Positions 11,338 through 23,060 of a stretch of DNA of 64,000 nt are shown piece by piece. Positions within the stretch are counted from its first letter, which is position 1. Every line of letters begins with the position of its first letter. The notes below the pieces were generated by a model. That model saw only the letters and a program-made list of their open reading frames with translations, did not search any database and was not told the origin of the DNA. Origin of the DNA: Mortierella hygrophila (Eukaryota; Mortierellomycota; Mortierellomycetes; Mortierellales; Mortierellaceae); contig JAAAXW010000004.1 in the NCBI GenBank assembly GCA_015680625.1, forward strand, positions 248,001-312,000, given 5' to 3'. A program made the translations under genes and the position numbers.

Positions 11338-14300
11338 TCAATCGCCCAAATACTTGCCAAGAACTGACATGGTCAAGACCTTGTACATGTTCTCACCTCT
11401 CAAGCTGACAATACCATCCTGAACATCGACTCCCATCAAGGTACCTAATGCACCACGATGTTCGCCCGACAAGACCTTGACGCCGTCGTTCTTGAGCGGT
11501 GCAACCGTCTTGAGGTACTGAGCTGGGACTTGAACCATCCTATCGTCACTCAACAAACGGACATCGCAAAGGGCCGTCGACGATAATGCGCTTCTTGGTG
11601 GGATCTTGATCGTGCGTGCCGACTGGTCTTGGTATTTGCCACCCTCGAATTGTGATCCGTCCTTTCCGGTTCCAATGCGGACCTCAATATCCGTCGCCAA
11701 CCAGTCATACGAAGGACCTGACGCTGCAGCTCCACCAGCAGCTGATCCATATCCAGGAACCTGGCCAGAGTGGCCGTGTGAATCCATGCCCGAGTAGTCG
11801 CCTCCCGTAGGCATGAAGGGCGTCTGAGGAAAGTGACTGGCAGGAGTCATGGGTGCAGATGGACCACCTGCAGGGGTCTGAGGAGTTTGGAGAGAACCTG
11901 GTGTGGCAATCGACTGCATTCTGGCGCCAGGAGTGGCTCCAGGGGTGGCCACGTTGGCACCGAGGGAGCTGCCACTACCGCTGGCCCCATGACCAGGTCC
12001 TGAGCCCAAAGAAGATGAAGCTGCAGGTGTCGAGGGGAAATTGCTTCCGCTGGGTGTTGGTGCAGAGTCGTAGCTAGAGTTGGGACCAGGAGTGTATGGG
12101 TAGTTGGTGAAGGGTGCGGGTGAAGGAGCGCCAAAGGGTCCAGGCGTAGGAACACTGCGGTTCATCCAATCGCTGCTGGCAGCAGGTGTCTGAGGGAATC
12201 CGCTTGAACCAGAGCCAGAATCAGCCTTGTCGCCCCAAGCATTGTATCCACCTGATCCGCTGGACCCGTTATGGTTACCCGAGCCAGAGTCTGAATCGCC
12301 CCAAGCTGATCCACGTGCTGGCGTTCTGCTTCCAGAGTCCCAAGCAGGAGCTGGCGTGCGGCTACCACTGTCCCAGGCAGATCCTCCTCCTCCATAGCGT
12401 GGTGTCTTGGAACCGGCATCCCAGGCGGGTGTCTGCGAGCCATCTGCATAGGGGTTGGGAGTCCTGGCACTGGCACTCCATGCAGGTGTCTTTGATCCTG
12501 CGTTCCATGCGGGTGTCTTGGATCCTGCGTTGTTCCAAGCAGGTGTGCGCGATCCAGAGTTGTGCATTGGTGTCATATCACCAGATCTGACAGGTGTCAT
12601 GCCACCATAGCCGCCATAGCCGCCATAGTTGCCTGCACGAGGAGTGGAAGGAGGGTTCATATCCGACATGCTCGACACAGGTGTAGTTGTGCCGTTGGCG
12701 CTATAATAGCGGAAAAATTAAACGAGCATGGTTAGTACTGTCGAAAGGTATCCAATAAACGAAAAAAATCCGCCAAACGAAAAACAACATACTTGGTGAT
12801 AGCAAGCTTGGCCTTCTCGACGGTGATGATACGGCAGTTGGTGTGCAACTCGACACGGGCAGTAGAGTCCGAAGCGTCCTTAACGATGCCGAGGTAACCC
12901 TTGTGGGGTCCACGGATAATGGTGACAGTCTTGTCAATCAGAGGGTCACGTCCACCACGACCACGGCCCATCATCATGGGGCCACCACGTCCACCGCGAC
13001 CTCCACGATCGCCGAAACCGCCACGGTTCATGTTCATCATGGCTGGGTTCATGGTATCCAGACGCATGCCAGGCTGAGCGCGGCTCTTGGAAGCCATGCT
13101 GACCACAAGACGAGTCGACTGAACAAAGACTCCCGAGTTCTCCATGTACTCTCTGTTGTACAAGAACGCGTATGTCCTGAACAAGTGCAGAATCTTTCCC
13201 TCGCGCATCTAATTCACATTTTGAATAATGCAGAATATATAGTGTCGGGTTAGATATAATGACGTCAACCAAGCGTCGATAGCAAGAACCGAAGGGTTAC
13301 GACAGTGAATGAAACTTACGGCTCCAGTCATTTCGCGGACAGAGTCACCGTCCTGGATACTGTTGCCCTCAGCGTCGGTAGCGATAGCACGCGAAGAGTC
13401 ACGTTTTTGTGTGATAAGGTGGGGTTCGACTTCACGAGTCATGCCGGACTGGTCCACAACACGGGCAAATCCACGCTCGACCTTGTAGATGACACCAACA
13501 GTGGCAGCACTACTCACAACAAGTTCAATGTGTATCATTCGGTTAGATCACATCCTTGTAGACAAAAGAAAATCACAGATTCACACAAAACGAAAAACCG
13601 ATACTTACTCGAGCTGGACAAAGTCGTGGGTCTCGTATTGCCCAATGGTTCCGGTGCCTGTAGCGACGTTGGCGGCCATCTGAAGATCTTTTGAGAACAC
13701 CTGGATGTCCTTGACGTTCAGGTCCGTGACAATGGTGACGACACTGTCCTCGATCTTGATGATGAGACCGGTCTCATCTTTGTACTTTCCGTTGACAACC
13801 TTGACGTGGTCTCCCTCCTTGAAGAGCTTGCGAAGCTGTGTGGGAGGGAACTTAAGAATGTTACCCTTGAGATCATCGGCCAAAGGGCGGACCATAATCA
13901 TGTCGCTGGTGACCGAATCGACCGTACCGTGAACATTCTTCAACTCTCCCTCTGTCACCTCGACCTTCTCTCCTGGCTGGAAGTGGCTCGTGACCGATGC
14001 GCTCATGGCCGACAAAGCGACAGCCGACAGATCCAAACCACCATCCTCGTCGTCGACACCACCCTTGGCAAACTTTTGAATCTCGTCAAGTGTAGGGTTG
14101 ATGTTTTCCGTGATCAAGCTAGAGATCTTCATGTCCTTCTCCAGGTATCCCTCCCTGAAAACCTCGTTGTTCCACTGGAAAACACCGCGGCCTCTCGATG
14201 TTGGCTTGTTCAGTTTGTCAACCTTTTCTGCCTCACGAGCGTTGAACAGCTTTGGTGGAGGGCGTCCAGCGAGTGCACTGTTGACAGGTTTGCGTTTGTT

Positions 14301-15679
14301 GTTTCCAGCGACGTATGATGCATCTGTGCGAGGGGTCATGTCCAAACGAGGAATCAGCTTGACCTTGGCAGTATCTCCAGAATCTGCAATGTCCAAGATC
14401 TAATTTGGTACCCATCAACGCGACAGATTGCAGATTGTAAGCTTCGGCACTCCTCCAAAAATGGGCATCAAGAACCAACCAGAGCATGCACGAGCTGAGA
14501 TGTGGTTATTACCTGTGCAAGATCCATGGCGTATTTACCACGCTTGACACGAACCCAGGTTCCAGGGCGAAGGTCCGATTCCTTGTGCCTGACCTTGAGC
14601 ACATCTGTCATTTCCTTGATGGGAACCAAAGTGAGCTTGGAGGCGAAGACGTTGTTAAGACCGTTCAAAGCCTATTTTACAGAGCGAGCAATGCCGTGTT
14701 CTGTTAGGTGCAACTGTGCAAAAGTAAAGATGACACATCAACAACGAGGCTGTGCTTGGGTAAAGTGAACTTACGGCCTGGACGTTGGCTTGACGCATAC
14801 ACTCGATGTACACGTATCCTTTGAGCGATTCACGCGAAAACGCAGCCGAGATTTCCAGAGGTTGGGCAGAGTATTCGGTGTCAAAGAACTTGCGCATGAG
14901 CGAAAAGACCAAGTCCTTTTCCTTGCCAGGCTTGCAGCGGACCATCCAGAGATGTGGCGATTGGACATCGGGCATGAGAAGTTGCTGTGGAATATCCTCC
15001 TGCTGTCCCTGAAATGCGCGACGAGGAGCATAGTCGCGACGACCATAACGTTCCTTGAACCGGGCGGCCTGTTCTTCCAGATCGACGTCGTCTTCTTCCC
15101 GTCTTCTACGGTCCAGATCCAAGTGTTTTGATGCCCTGGTTGCTTCTGCGGCCTCATCTTGCTCATCTGCAATGAAACCATCTCCTCCGCCATACTCGTC
15201 ATCATATTCGTCTTCGTCCTCCTCTTCATCGTCGACCTCGGCTTCCATATCGAGGAAAGGATTTACGGTGCGCTTTTGTTTCTTGTGGCGTCTCTGTGAT
15301 GTTTTTGGTAAAAACAATGTGAAGGGATAAAAAGATGATTAGAGTCAAATCGGCTCGGAAGTCTGAGCAAAACCCGCAAGATGCAGGAGATCGAAACAAT
15401 AACATTGAACAAAAGGCTAAAAACTGGACTTACAGAAGAGACAGTGTCATGCTCGTCCTCGTCATCTTCGTCATCCTCGTCGTCCTCGTCGTCCTCGTCG
15501 TCATCATCATCGTCGTCGTCTTGTGGTTTACTGTTGCGGTGGTTGTTTGAACGCTTGCTAGTGCTGCTGCGTCCTCTGCGCGAATCCTCCAGATCAGAAT
15601 CGTCGTCCCTGCTATCGCGTGCCTTGCCCAGGTTCTCGTATTCCTCGTCCTCGTCACGGTCACTGTCGTGTCGAGACAT
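11338..15679 (-). CDS. SPT5: Transcription elongation factor SPT5
   Basis: Large subunit of DSIF (Spt4-Spt5), which rides on RNA polymerase II and controls pausing, processivity and capping. Exons on the minus strand (15434-15679, 14775-15293, 14513-14671, 13609-14399, 13320-13512, 12793-13208, 11338-12700) join in frame to 1,228 residues. Order: a very acidic N-terminus with an Asp/Glu run, an NGN domain (about 188-290, beginning LWMVRCKPG), then several KOW modules (for example VRVKRGKY, VEVTEGEL, VKVVNGKY, VTIIRGPHKG). A C-terminal repeat region (about 780-1000) carries GSKTPAW/GSRTPAW units, the threonine-proline motif phosphorylated by Cdk9-type kinases. A last KOW (VLSGEHRGALG) ends the protein. 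It is slightly longer than yeast and human SPT5 (about 1,060-1,090). Confidence 0.96.
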
Positions 15680-16768
15680 GTGTAATTATTCTTGTCTTCC
15701 TGTGGGTGCCGGTGCTGCTGCGGTGTGTGTGGGTGTGTCGCTTTTTGCTTGTCTTGTCCTCTTGACTGACGCGGTCCCTCTGGAAAGGTAAATAGGTTCT
15801 TGACTGGCGAGACAAGTGCCCCGTAAAAAATTCAAAAAGAATCGTTGCGATCTGATGGCAGAGGGCAAACAATCGGGCTGGGGGAAGGGTGATTAGGAGA
15901 GTGTGTAAGAGATAGTGCAAGTGTGTAAGGGAGGATGTGGTAGGAGATTGTGGAGTGTGGAAGGTGTGTGTGGTGTGTAAGGGGAGGAGGAATGAGGAAA
16001 AGAAGAAGAAAGAGATGATCTTCCCACTTTCTTTGAATTCAGCGCCAATGCACTACTTAAATACTCATTTTTTTTGTGACTCCACTTCCGCTTGCCATTC
16101 ATTGGACATTGGTGGAAGGAACAATGGTGTACACGCAACACATGCGACTGAAATATTTACAACTACGCCACCTGCAAGGGCATTGGATGCCCTTTTTGAT
16201 CATGCCTGATGCATGCATCTTGCAGAAGTAGAGGTATTATTGCCGGGACCTATGGTAGCCAGGCAGGTGATATTTGCAGACAACCAATGACTGTAAGTCA
16301 AGACCAGGTCTATGATACCAGGCATGAGATCTACGGTATCTATTAAGGGTTATTACTAGGACTGATCTATCTCGACCCCTGGGTTGTCCAGAAGAACGTG
16401 CACCAGCCCTGAACCCTATCGATAATGGCGAAGAGAAGTCATCGTACCAATGCATGCTTCAATCCCCTGACAGTTCCCCGTGCGTGCTCGAGGATTATCC
16501 CACCAACAGTATAAAAGATGCAAGGTCCGATTTTATGACAACCTGTAAGGGGGGTGTGAGAGCAAAAAAGCACGTTTAATTTCGCCTCCTAAAAATAGTC
16601 CCTTGGAGTGTCTACAAACAACAACAAAAAGTGTCCATCCTTCCTCCTCTTCCTTTGTCTTTCAGTCTCCACTCTTACTTATACCATTCACTAAACACAT
16701 CCGCATCCACATCGACATCCACACTCGCCCACTCACTCTTTCGCCTTAACACTAATTCGCATTCGACA
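15680..16768. other. Intergenic between SPT5 and the secreted-protein gene
   Basis: A divergent promoter region of about 1.1 kb with no gene visible. The SPT5 side has a G/T-rich and then G/A-rich leader (15700-16010). The right side holds a TATA box at 16510 and a pyrimidine-rich leader before the next ATG. Confidence 0.55.
16510..16516 (+). promoter_or_regulatory. TATA box upstream of the secreted-protein gene
   Basis: TATAAAA lies about 260 bases upstream of the ATG at 16769. It is one of the clearest TATA elements in the window, fitting a regulated rather than housekeeping gene. Function is inferred from position and sequence only. Confidence 0.5.
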
Positions 16769-17404
16769 ATGGCCGCCATCATCAAGAGGCTGAGACTCAC
16801 AGTCCTCCTCCTCGTCATCCTCTCCCTCTTCATCCTCTCCGTCGCCGCACAAGACGAATCCACACCCACACCTGAATTCACACCTGAACCCACACCTGAA
16901 CCCACTCCCGAACCCTCCGCTTCTCCATCCCCAAGCGACTCTATTTCTCCCGGTATCCCCACAGCTACCAGCACCGTACCAGTCGTCTCCACCCCAACCC
17001 CAACTCCCGTCTTCACGACCTCAACCGACTGTCAAGCTTGCAAGCCCGACTACAACATCATCAGCGCCTGCGTCCAGAGGATCCCCAAGACCGCCAACTT
17101 GACCATGATCACCCAGGTGCTGCCCTTCTACCAGTGCATCTGCCCGGGCAACATGATCGAAGCTCTCCAGCACTGCAGTACCTGTCTTCGCTCGTCCGGC
17201 CAGCTCAATTTCCTTGTCCCTACATTGTACAATGTCACCAACCAAGAGGTCAAGGCCATGAATGAGGTCTGCAATGCTACTGCCAACGGTAGAGAAACAC
17301 CTAGCGGGGCTTCTGGAAGTCGTTTGGAGCAATTGGTGGCGTCGGCTAGTTGGGGCGCTGTTCTGTCCGTTGTTGTCATTGCTGTCTCCCTCGGGGGAAT
17401 GTAG
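16769..17404 (+). CDS. Secreted, probably GPI-anchored cysteine-containing protein
   Basis: Single exon, 211 residues. The start was set at the ATG at 16769 because it is followed at once by a positively charged and then strongly hydrophobic signal peptide (VLLLVILSLFIL) ending near AAQD. Next come a Thr/Pro/Glu repeat stalk (PTPEPTPEP-type) and a compact domain with seven or eight cysteines (DCQACKPD, ISACVQR, YQCICPG, HCSTCLRS, EVCNATAN). A Ser/Gly-rich segment and a C-terminal hydrophobic stretch (VLSVVVIAVSLGGM) follow, typical of GPI-anchor addition. NLT, NVT and NAT are possible N-glycosylation sites. This is a cell-surface protein of unknown function. Its pattern recalls small fungal cell-wall proteins, but I recognise no named family. 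Confidence 0.85.
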   Translation: MAAIIKRLRLTVLLLVILSLFILSVAAQDESTPTPEFTPEPTPEPTPEPSASPSPSDSISPGIPTATSTVPVVSTPTPTPVFTTSTDCQACKPDYNIISACVQRIPKTANLTMITQVLPFYQCICPGNMIEALQHCSTCLRSSGQLNFLVPTLYNVTNQEVKAMNEVCNATANGRETPSGASGSRLEQLVASASWGAVLSVVVIAVSLGGM

Positions 17405-17980
17405 ACTTGTTATGGTGTTCTATCCATAACGCATATTTATTACCACAATAGAGCTCATCATATTTTGTACCATTACCCAACTTTTGTTCTCCTTGCATAT
17501 GTGATTGTTTGAAAGATGATTTCAACGAGGACGCTGTGTTGTCATGGCAACAGGAGTAAAGCTGCAACCCCATGGCAATAGCATATCATCGATATCAATG
17601 GGATAGGTGTGCCTGTCGCCTTTTGATTAGAATAGTCTCATGCTGGTTGGACCCCTGCCATTCGAGAATCGCGTCACAGCTCCCAAAAAAAGCCACTCCA
17701 CTTCAAGGTTCGCCTCCAGAAAAGATCCCTCTCCATGGGGTCATTCTCTTTTTCTCTCTTTACTCTCCTCTTGTTCATTTACCACATCCGTCCTTTCTTG
17801 CAGCACGCACACTCCCGCGTCAAGTACTCAGAGCCACTCTTTTTCTTTACTTTATACTCCTTGACATACGAAACACATATTAGCAGCTTCCTTCACACTT
17901 ACAGCTGAACAGGACATTGAAAACACGACAGGGGTGCATAAACAAGAACGAGGAATAAGGAGCGACATATCTCAACCACC
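17405..17980. other. Intergenic between the secreted-protein and RasGEF genes
   Basis: Contains the 3' UTR of the upstream gene and a pyrimidine-rich promoter/leader (17740-17860) of the RasGEF gene. No gene, repeat or RNA was recognised. Confidence 0.5.
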
Positions 17981-20166
17981 ATGACCTTGGACAGAGAGCG
18001 AGACCTCTCCAAGTATGCCGCCCTGCTGACTGCAGCCAAGGCCGAACAGGGCCGAGGCGATCTCAAGGTATCATTTTCTTCTTCTCTGTCTTTCGTCTTT
18101 CACCGCGATAGCATGCTGTGCGTTCAATGCCAAGAATTCAAAGTAGAAAGAGTTACGTTGCTGATTTTCTCTTAAATTCACGTTTAACTGTGATAACAAG
18201 GCTGCCTATGCGACATATCTGGAGGCACATGGAATCATCATTCACATCCTCAGTTCAAAGGTGGTCTTCAAAGACAAAGGTATTTTTCATCCACCCCTTG
18301 TTTGGCCTTCTTGAAGGGTGACAATGACACCTAAAATATGAATGAGCAAAAAACAAAAACATTTGAGCGCTCACTCTCCTCCACCTCTCATGTGTTTGAA
18401 AAAAAGACTCGCTTGAGTCTGCACCTGGCAATTATACCCAGCTACTCGCCCACGCACAAGAAATCCTTCGCAGACTCAAGGACATTGTCGATCTCTCCAA
18501 GAGCCATGAATCACTGTCCTCCTCTTCACCTGCAGTCCCAACCTCGACCAGTAGCGCAAAGTCGTCCAAGCCATCATCGATCTCGCCGCCCACCCGGCCA
18601 GGACTGGGACCCTCTCGGCCCTCCCAACGCTCCGTCGCAACGACCGCCACGAACGTGACACAGAACTACAAGCGGACCAGGAAGAATATACCAATGATAC
18701 CCATCTCACCCCTGACCAAGCAATCGCTCTTGCATTCCTATGCGCTCTCTCAGGTCAGCCAGAAATTGGAGCAGGCGAAACAGGGGTCGAACCCTCAACA
18801 ACAGCAACAACATCAACAGTCAGGAGCTGGGAGCCCATCTCTTTCTGGCAACAGAGACCTCGCGCACCTGCGACGTTTGATCGAGGATGTTCGTATCCAG
18901 CGTGCCAAGCTCGATACCGTCAGCATTCAGATCCAGTCTGTCGCTTCCTCGAACATTACTTCTTGGGACCCCGACACCATCGCCAAACAGTTGACCATCA
19001 TTGACACCCAGCTCTTCAAGGACGTCGCCATCCCTCGAGACCTCGTTCGCGCTGATCGTCACCACCACAACTCGCGTGCTCAAAATTGCATTGACTTTGA
19101 AAACTATATCGCCCACAGTTTTTCCCATCTCTTGCTCCTCGAATGGATCACTGTTCGCCAAGCCTCGCCAGCAAACAGTCCAGCCGCATCCAAGAACCAC
19201 AGTCATGCACCCGTCAATGCTATAGCTCACACGATCAGGATTGCCCACGTCCTCCTTCACGTCTACAGGAACTTTAATAGCTTCAGAGCGCTCATGAGGG
19301 CGCTGACGAGTCCCGAGATCAAACGGATGCACAAGCTGTGGTCGGGTGTCCCCTCTAAGACCAAGGATACCTACCGTCGACTGGTAGCCATTTACCAGGA
19401 TCAGGCTGCGGAAGGAGGCTACAAGGGTGCCCTGGTCCAAAAACTGGACGCGTTTCAAGATGTTGGTCGGGATGCCATGGTTGCTATCCCCTGGATGCGG
19501 TACCACCAAGATGAGGTCAAGTCGATCATCCAGTCGTACCTTACAGGACAGGAGTCATCTGGTGGATCAACCGACGTTGTGCTATCTGCACCAGGAGCCA
19601 GAAAGCTGTCAGCCGTCACGGCTTTGCTTCTGCAGTGCAGATCTAACGACCCCGGAAACTTTGACCGTCAGGAGACAGACTCTCGGTCAGGAACCGTCTC
19701 GCACACCAAACACCGTGAGCCCGTCCAGGTCGATGGCCTGAAAACACCCCTGAGCCCTGTCTGGGATTTGATCTCTCTTGGCGCTGGCGATGTCACTCTC
19801 CATCATTGGCTGTTGTCACGCCCCTTCCTCAACAAGCAGCAGCTCATTGATGAGAGTTTAGAGATCGAACCACTTTCAAACGGCGAGGAACTCCCTGTTC
19901 ATGAGCCCTCCATGGATCTGGACGAGAGCGACGACTCGGCATCGTTGGCGGGCGATGTCGACCAGGAGGGATCGTTTGAGCAAGTCATTCAACCTGAGCA
20001 CGACTTGGAACCATCCTCGGCACCTTTGACGCCAACTCAGAGCTCAACCAGGCCTGCGTGGACCCGGACCCCAGTGTCAGAGTCGGAAGTGAACGACATC
20101 ATGAATGAGCTTTTAAACGATGATGCCAGTGACAGCAGAGGGCTCTTTGGCGACTCGGACGACGAT

Positions 20167-20202
<36 letters not shown>

Positions 20203-22545
20203 AACAACAGTCCCAGTCCCAGTGGAGGCAGTCGACCCGGAATGACAAGGGGAGCCAGCGGATCATCATTTACCAAATCTCCACAACGGACCCGAGACGT
20301 TTTCGAGTTTTTGGGCATTCAGCCTGTGGATGCCTCGGATAATGATGATGAAACCGGCGGTGATCTTAGCACTCCAACAAGCAGCAGTTTCAAGAACAAA
20401 GGAAAGGCACTGTGGAGCGGCGACGATGATGATGAGCTCGATAGTTTGATGACCAAGGTCAAGGGCCTCGTCCACGAATCCAAGGCGTTCACGCAGGATG
20501 TTGAGGGCAAACCCGAGTCGGTCAAGTCACCTCAGGATGACTTTGACAACGATCCATGGGGCAAGGATGACGACGACGGCGACAAGCCCCACAGCTCTGA
20601 AAAGAAGTTTGAGCCATTCCAACAAGGCAATGAGGAGGACGAGTGGGGTTTTGGTGATAACCCAGCGGCTCCTGTCGCCACGTCGACTCTTAGCGAGCCT
20701 GTTCCTTCAGCAATGTCGTCCTTGGACGCTCTAAGGAAGCAATTTGCCAGCCTTGGTCCAGTGCCGGTTTCAGACGACATTGCGGACGACTCCCTCTCAC
20801 CCAAGTCCGAACCAAGTGCAGACAGCAATAGCAAGAATGATCCGGACACCACCAAAACCACCCCCATTCCCGCTGGCGTGGCACTAGTTAGTGCCGAGTC
20901 CGCTTTGTCTCCGCCTTCTTCAGCTTCTGGACCAGGATCAGCAGCTTCCTCGCCTCCTGCCTCGTCTTCTTCCTTCAACCCCTTTGCGCCCTTTATAATC
21001 ACCAAGCCCGCTGGATCTGAAGATTCGCATTCGCCACCCCATGTGATCGGGAAGGCACGGAAACGCAAGATCCTAGTTGACCGGTCAGGACATGTCAACC
21101 ACGACCTTGCCGCCGAAGCAGCAGGAGTAGGAGCAGGTTCTGGTTTCCCGGGCGACAAGACTCCTACAGCACTAAGCCCTCCCAGACATGTCGTTGGTCC
21201 TCTTTCACCTCTAGAGGCATCGGATGAGACTATGGCTGCGATTGCTGCCAAGGCAAAGATGTCTCTGGCTGGATTCTTGAGCGGATCACATCCTTCTCCC
21301 ACAGATGCTGAGAACAAAGACGGTCCTCAGGACGGCGATGCTGTTGTCGTTTCCCCGTCTTCCAAGAGCTCAGCCAGTGGAGGAAGTAAAAATGGCAGTT
21401 CAGATGAAGTTGCGTCCGTGACCATCCAGGAACTTGATAAGGTAAACATTTATATTTTTGCAATTAATTATTTCGCTATTTTCTCTTGCTATGTGCGACA
21501 TAAGAATCTCTTTAATATCAGAGACGACTGGACGAGTAACATATCATACGAACCCACCTCCTGGAACCATCTGAACCAATTAATCGCCTAGACAATTTCC
21601 AATAGCTCGCCGCCCTCTTTCGGAGTATCGACGTCAAGTTTACCCTCACTGTCGACAGCAGCGACGATGACGACGGCGGCGACGAGCACAGTGACAACGC
21701 ACACAACAACGACGATGATGACGAGTTCTCGTGCAGCAGTAGCCGATTCCGAACCCAAGGTGGTGTTTCAATTGGGGGACAACCTCTTCGAAGGCACCCA
21801 TGATGAGGTTGCTTCGCTGACTTTTCCCACCAGTGCAAAGGAACCATCCGTCGCCGCAGCCGATTTTCACGCCCACGAGGATGATGAGCTTTCCTCTCAT
21901 CATCAGCAACAGCGTCAGGAGGAGACTGGAGAGCCCAACTCTGCTAACAGCCACGCGGAAGAGGAAAGAAGCAAGAGTCCTCGATCTGACCACGAGGGAG
22001 CTGGGGGTCCAGGAGGAGAGCATGGATCGTTGGATAGTCGTACGCGAGCGAATCGTCAGCGTCGTAGGATTGCGGGTGGAGTTATCTCGTTAACGACGAC
22101 ATCCAAAACTTTGGTTTCTATGAAGTCGACCTCATCGCTTTCGAATGCCTTTATGGAGTCTTCTTCTTCATCGGTAGCAACTGGTGCTGTTCATCGTTCG
22201 GAGGGTAATATCCATCAAACGGTGGAACATGAGCATGAGCTGGAGCAGGAGCTGGAGCACGACCATGAGCACGAGCAGGGACAAGGGCAGGGGCAGGAAC
22301 AGGGCGAGACGCTGATTACTACGGCGGCGACGGCAGAGACGGAGGCTGCAGGTGGAGGTGGCGATGATGTTGAAGCGACAAGGACAACGAAAGATGGGGA
22401 TTTGGTAACTGAGGCAATGATGGCGGATGTGGAGGCAGATGTTACTATCGACGAGGCGAATTCTTTACTCAAGTCGCCTTTAGTTCCAGTAGCGAGCATC
22501 GTGGCGCAGAAGGATGAGGATGAGACGGTGGAAACAAACCGGTGA
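17981..22545 (+). CDS. RasGEF-domain protein with MIT-like N-terminus
   Basis: Predicted guanine-nucleotide exchange factor for a Ras-family GTPase. Exons 17981-18067, 18201-18279, 18407-21441 and 21592-22545 join to 1,384 residues. Residues 5-75 form helices spaced like an MIT domain (KYAALLTAAKAEQG, AYATYLEAHG, AQEILRRLKD), which bind ESCRT-type peptides in other proteins. A Ser/Pro linker follows, then a RasGEF catalytic domain (about 240-430) with AKQLTIIDTQLFKDV and FNSFRALMRAL. I saw no clear RasGEF_N module. The rest is disordered: acidic, Ser-rich, an Asn run from an AAC repeat, and His/Glu/Gln repeats. The last exon is uncertain, because two acceptors 14 bases apart open different frames and the coding signal appears to switch frame. 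Confidence 0.78.
20167..20210 (+). repeat. AAC trinucleotide microsatellite (Asn run)
   Basis: About fourteen AAC units with one AAT interruption, in frame in the RasGEF gene and encoding an asparagine run in its disordered region. Length polymorphism is likely. Confidence 0.9.
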
Positions 22546-22604
22546 TGAGAGCGGCAAAGATGGAACAATAACAATTAAAAAAAGCGCGTAGGTCGATCAA
22601 CCAC

Positions 22605-22628
22605 TTTTTTTTTTTTTTTTTTTTTTTT
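22605..22628 (+). repeat. Poly(T) tract
   Basis: A run of 24 T just downstream of the RasGEF stop codon, in the likely 3' UTR or intergenic DNA. Confidence 0.85.
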
Positions 22629-23033
22629 GGAACAGGGAAGTCGCGGATATAGGAAACAAAGGCAAACTGCATTTACTAAAAATCACGAATGGAAAGAAAG
22701 AAGAAAAGAATGGAAAAAAGGAGACCGGAGGGGAAAAAGGAAGGGAATGGTGAATGAAATACTGTGGAAATAGAAACAGTGAGAAAAGGAGGAGAGAAGG
22801 TTTGGCATGTATCCATCCGTCAAGAAGAAGGTTATACTTTAAAGTACCGGTAAAGGACTATCAGGCTCCAGATCGAAGGTCGGTGGTGATCCTACAGTAG
22901 GTTTCCAGAGTGGATGTACCTCACCAAAGGTGTGCGAGTGAAGGAACGACTATTTCGCGGTTTCAGAGCGCGAAAAGAAAGAGGTGGTCCCTTGTGTCCG
23001 TTTGGGGCATCCTGCCTTTGTGTCATTCGTAAT

Positions 23034-23060
23034 CCGAGGTGACGGCGTCATCCGCCTCGG
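23034..23060. promoter_or_regulatory. CRE-like palindrome inside an imperfect hairpin
   Basis: TGACG-G-CGTCA (23040-23050) is a perfect palindrome around one base. It is flanked by CCGAGG (23034-23039) and CCTCGG (23055-23060), which also pair. TGACG half-sites are bound by bZIP/ATF factors with variable spacing, so this may be a regulatory site for the TOK gene 1 kb downstream. Function is an inference. Confidence 0.35.

Noticed and set aside
16631..16768. Upstream extension of the secreted-protein frame
   Set aside because: It has no ATG and would bury the signal peptide; the ATG at 16769 places the signal sequence at the N-terminus.
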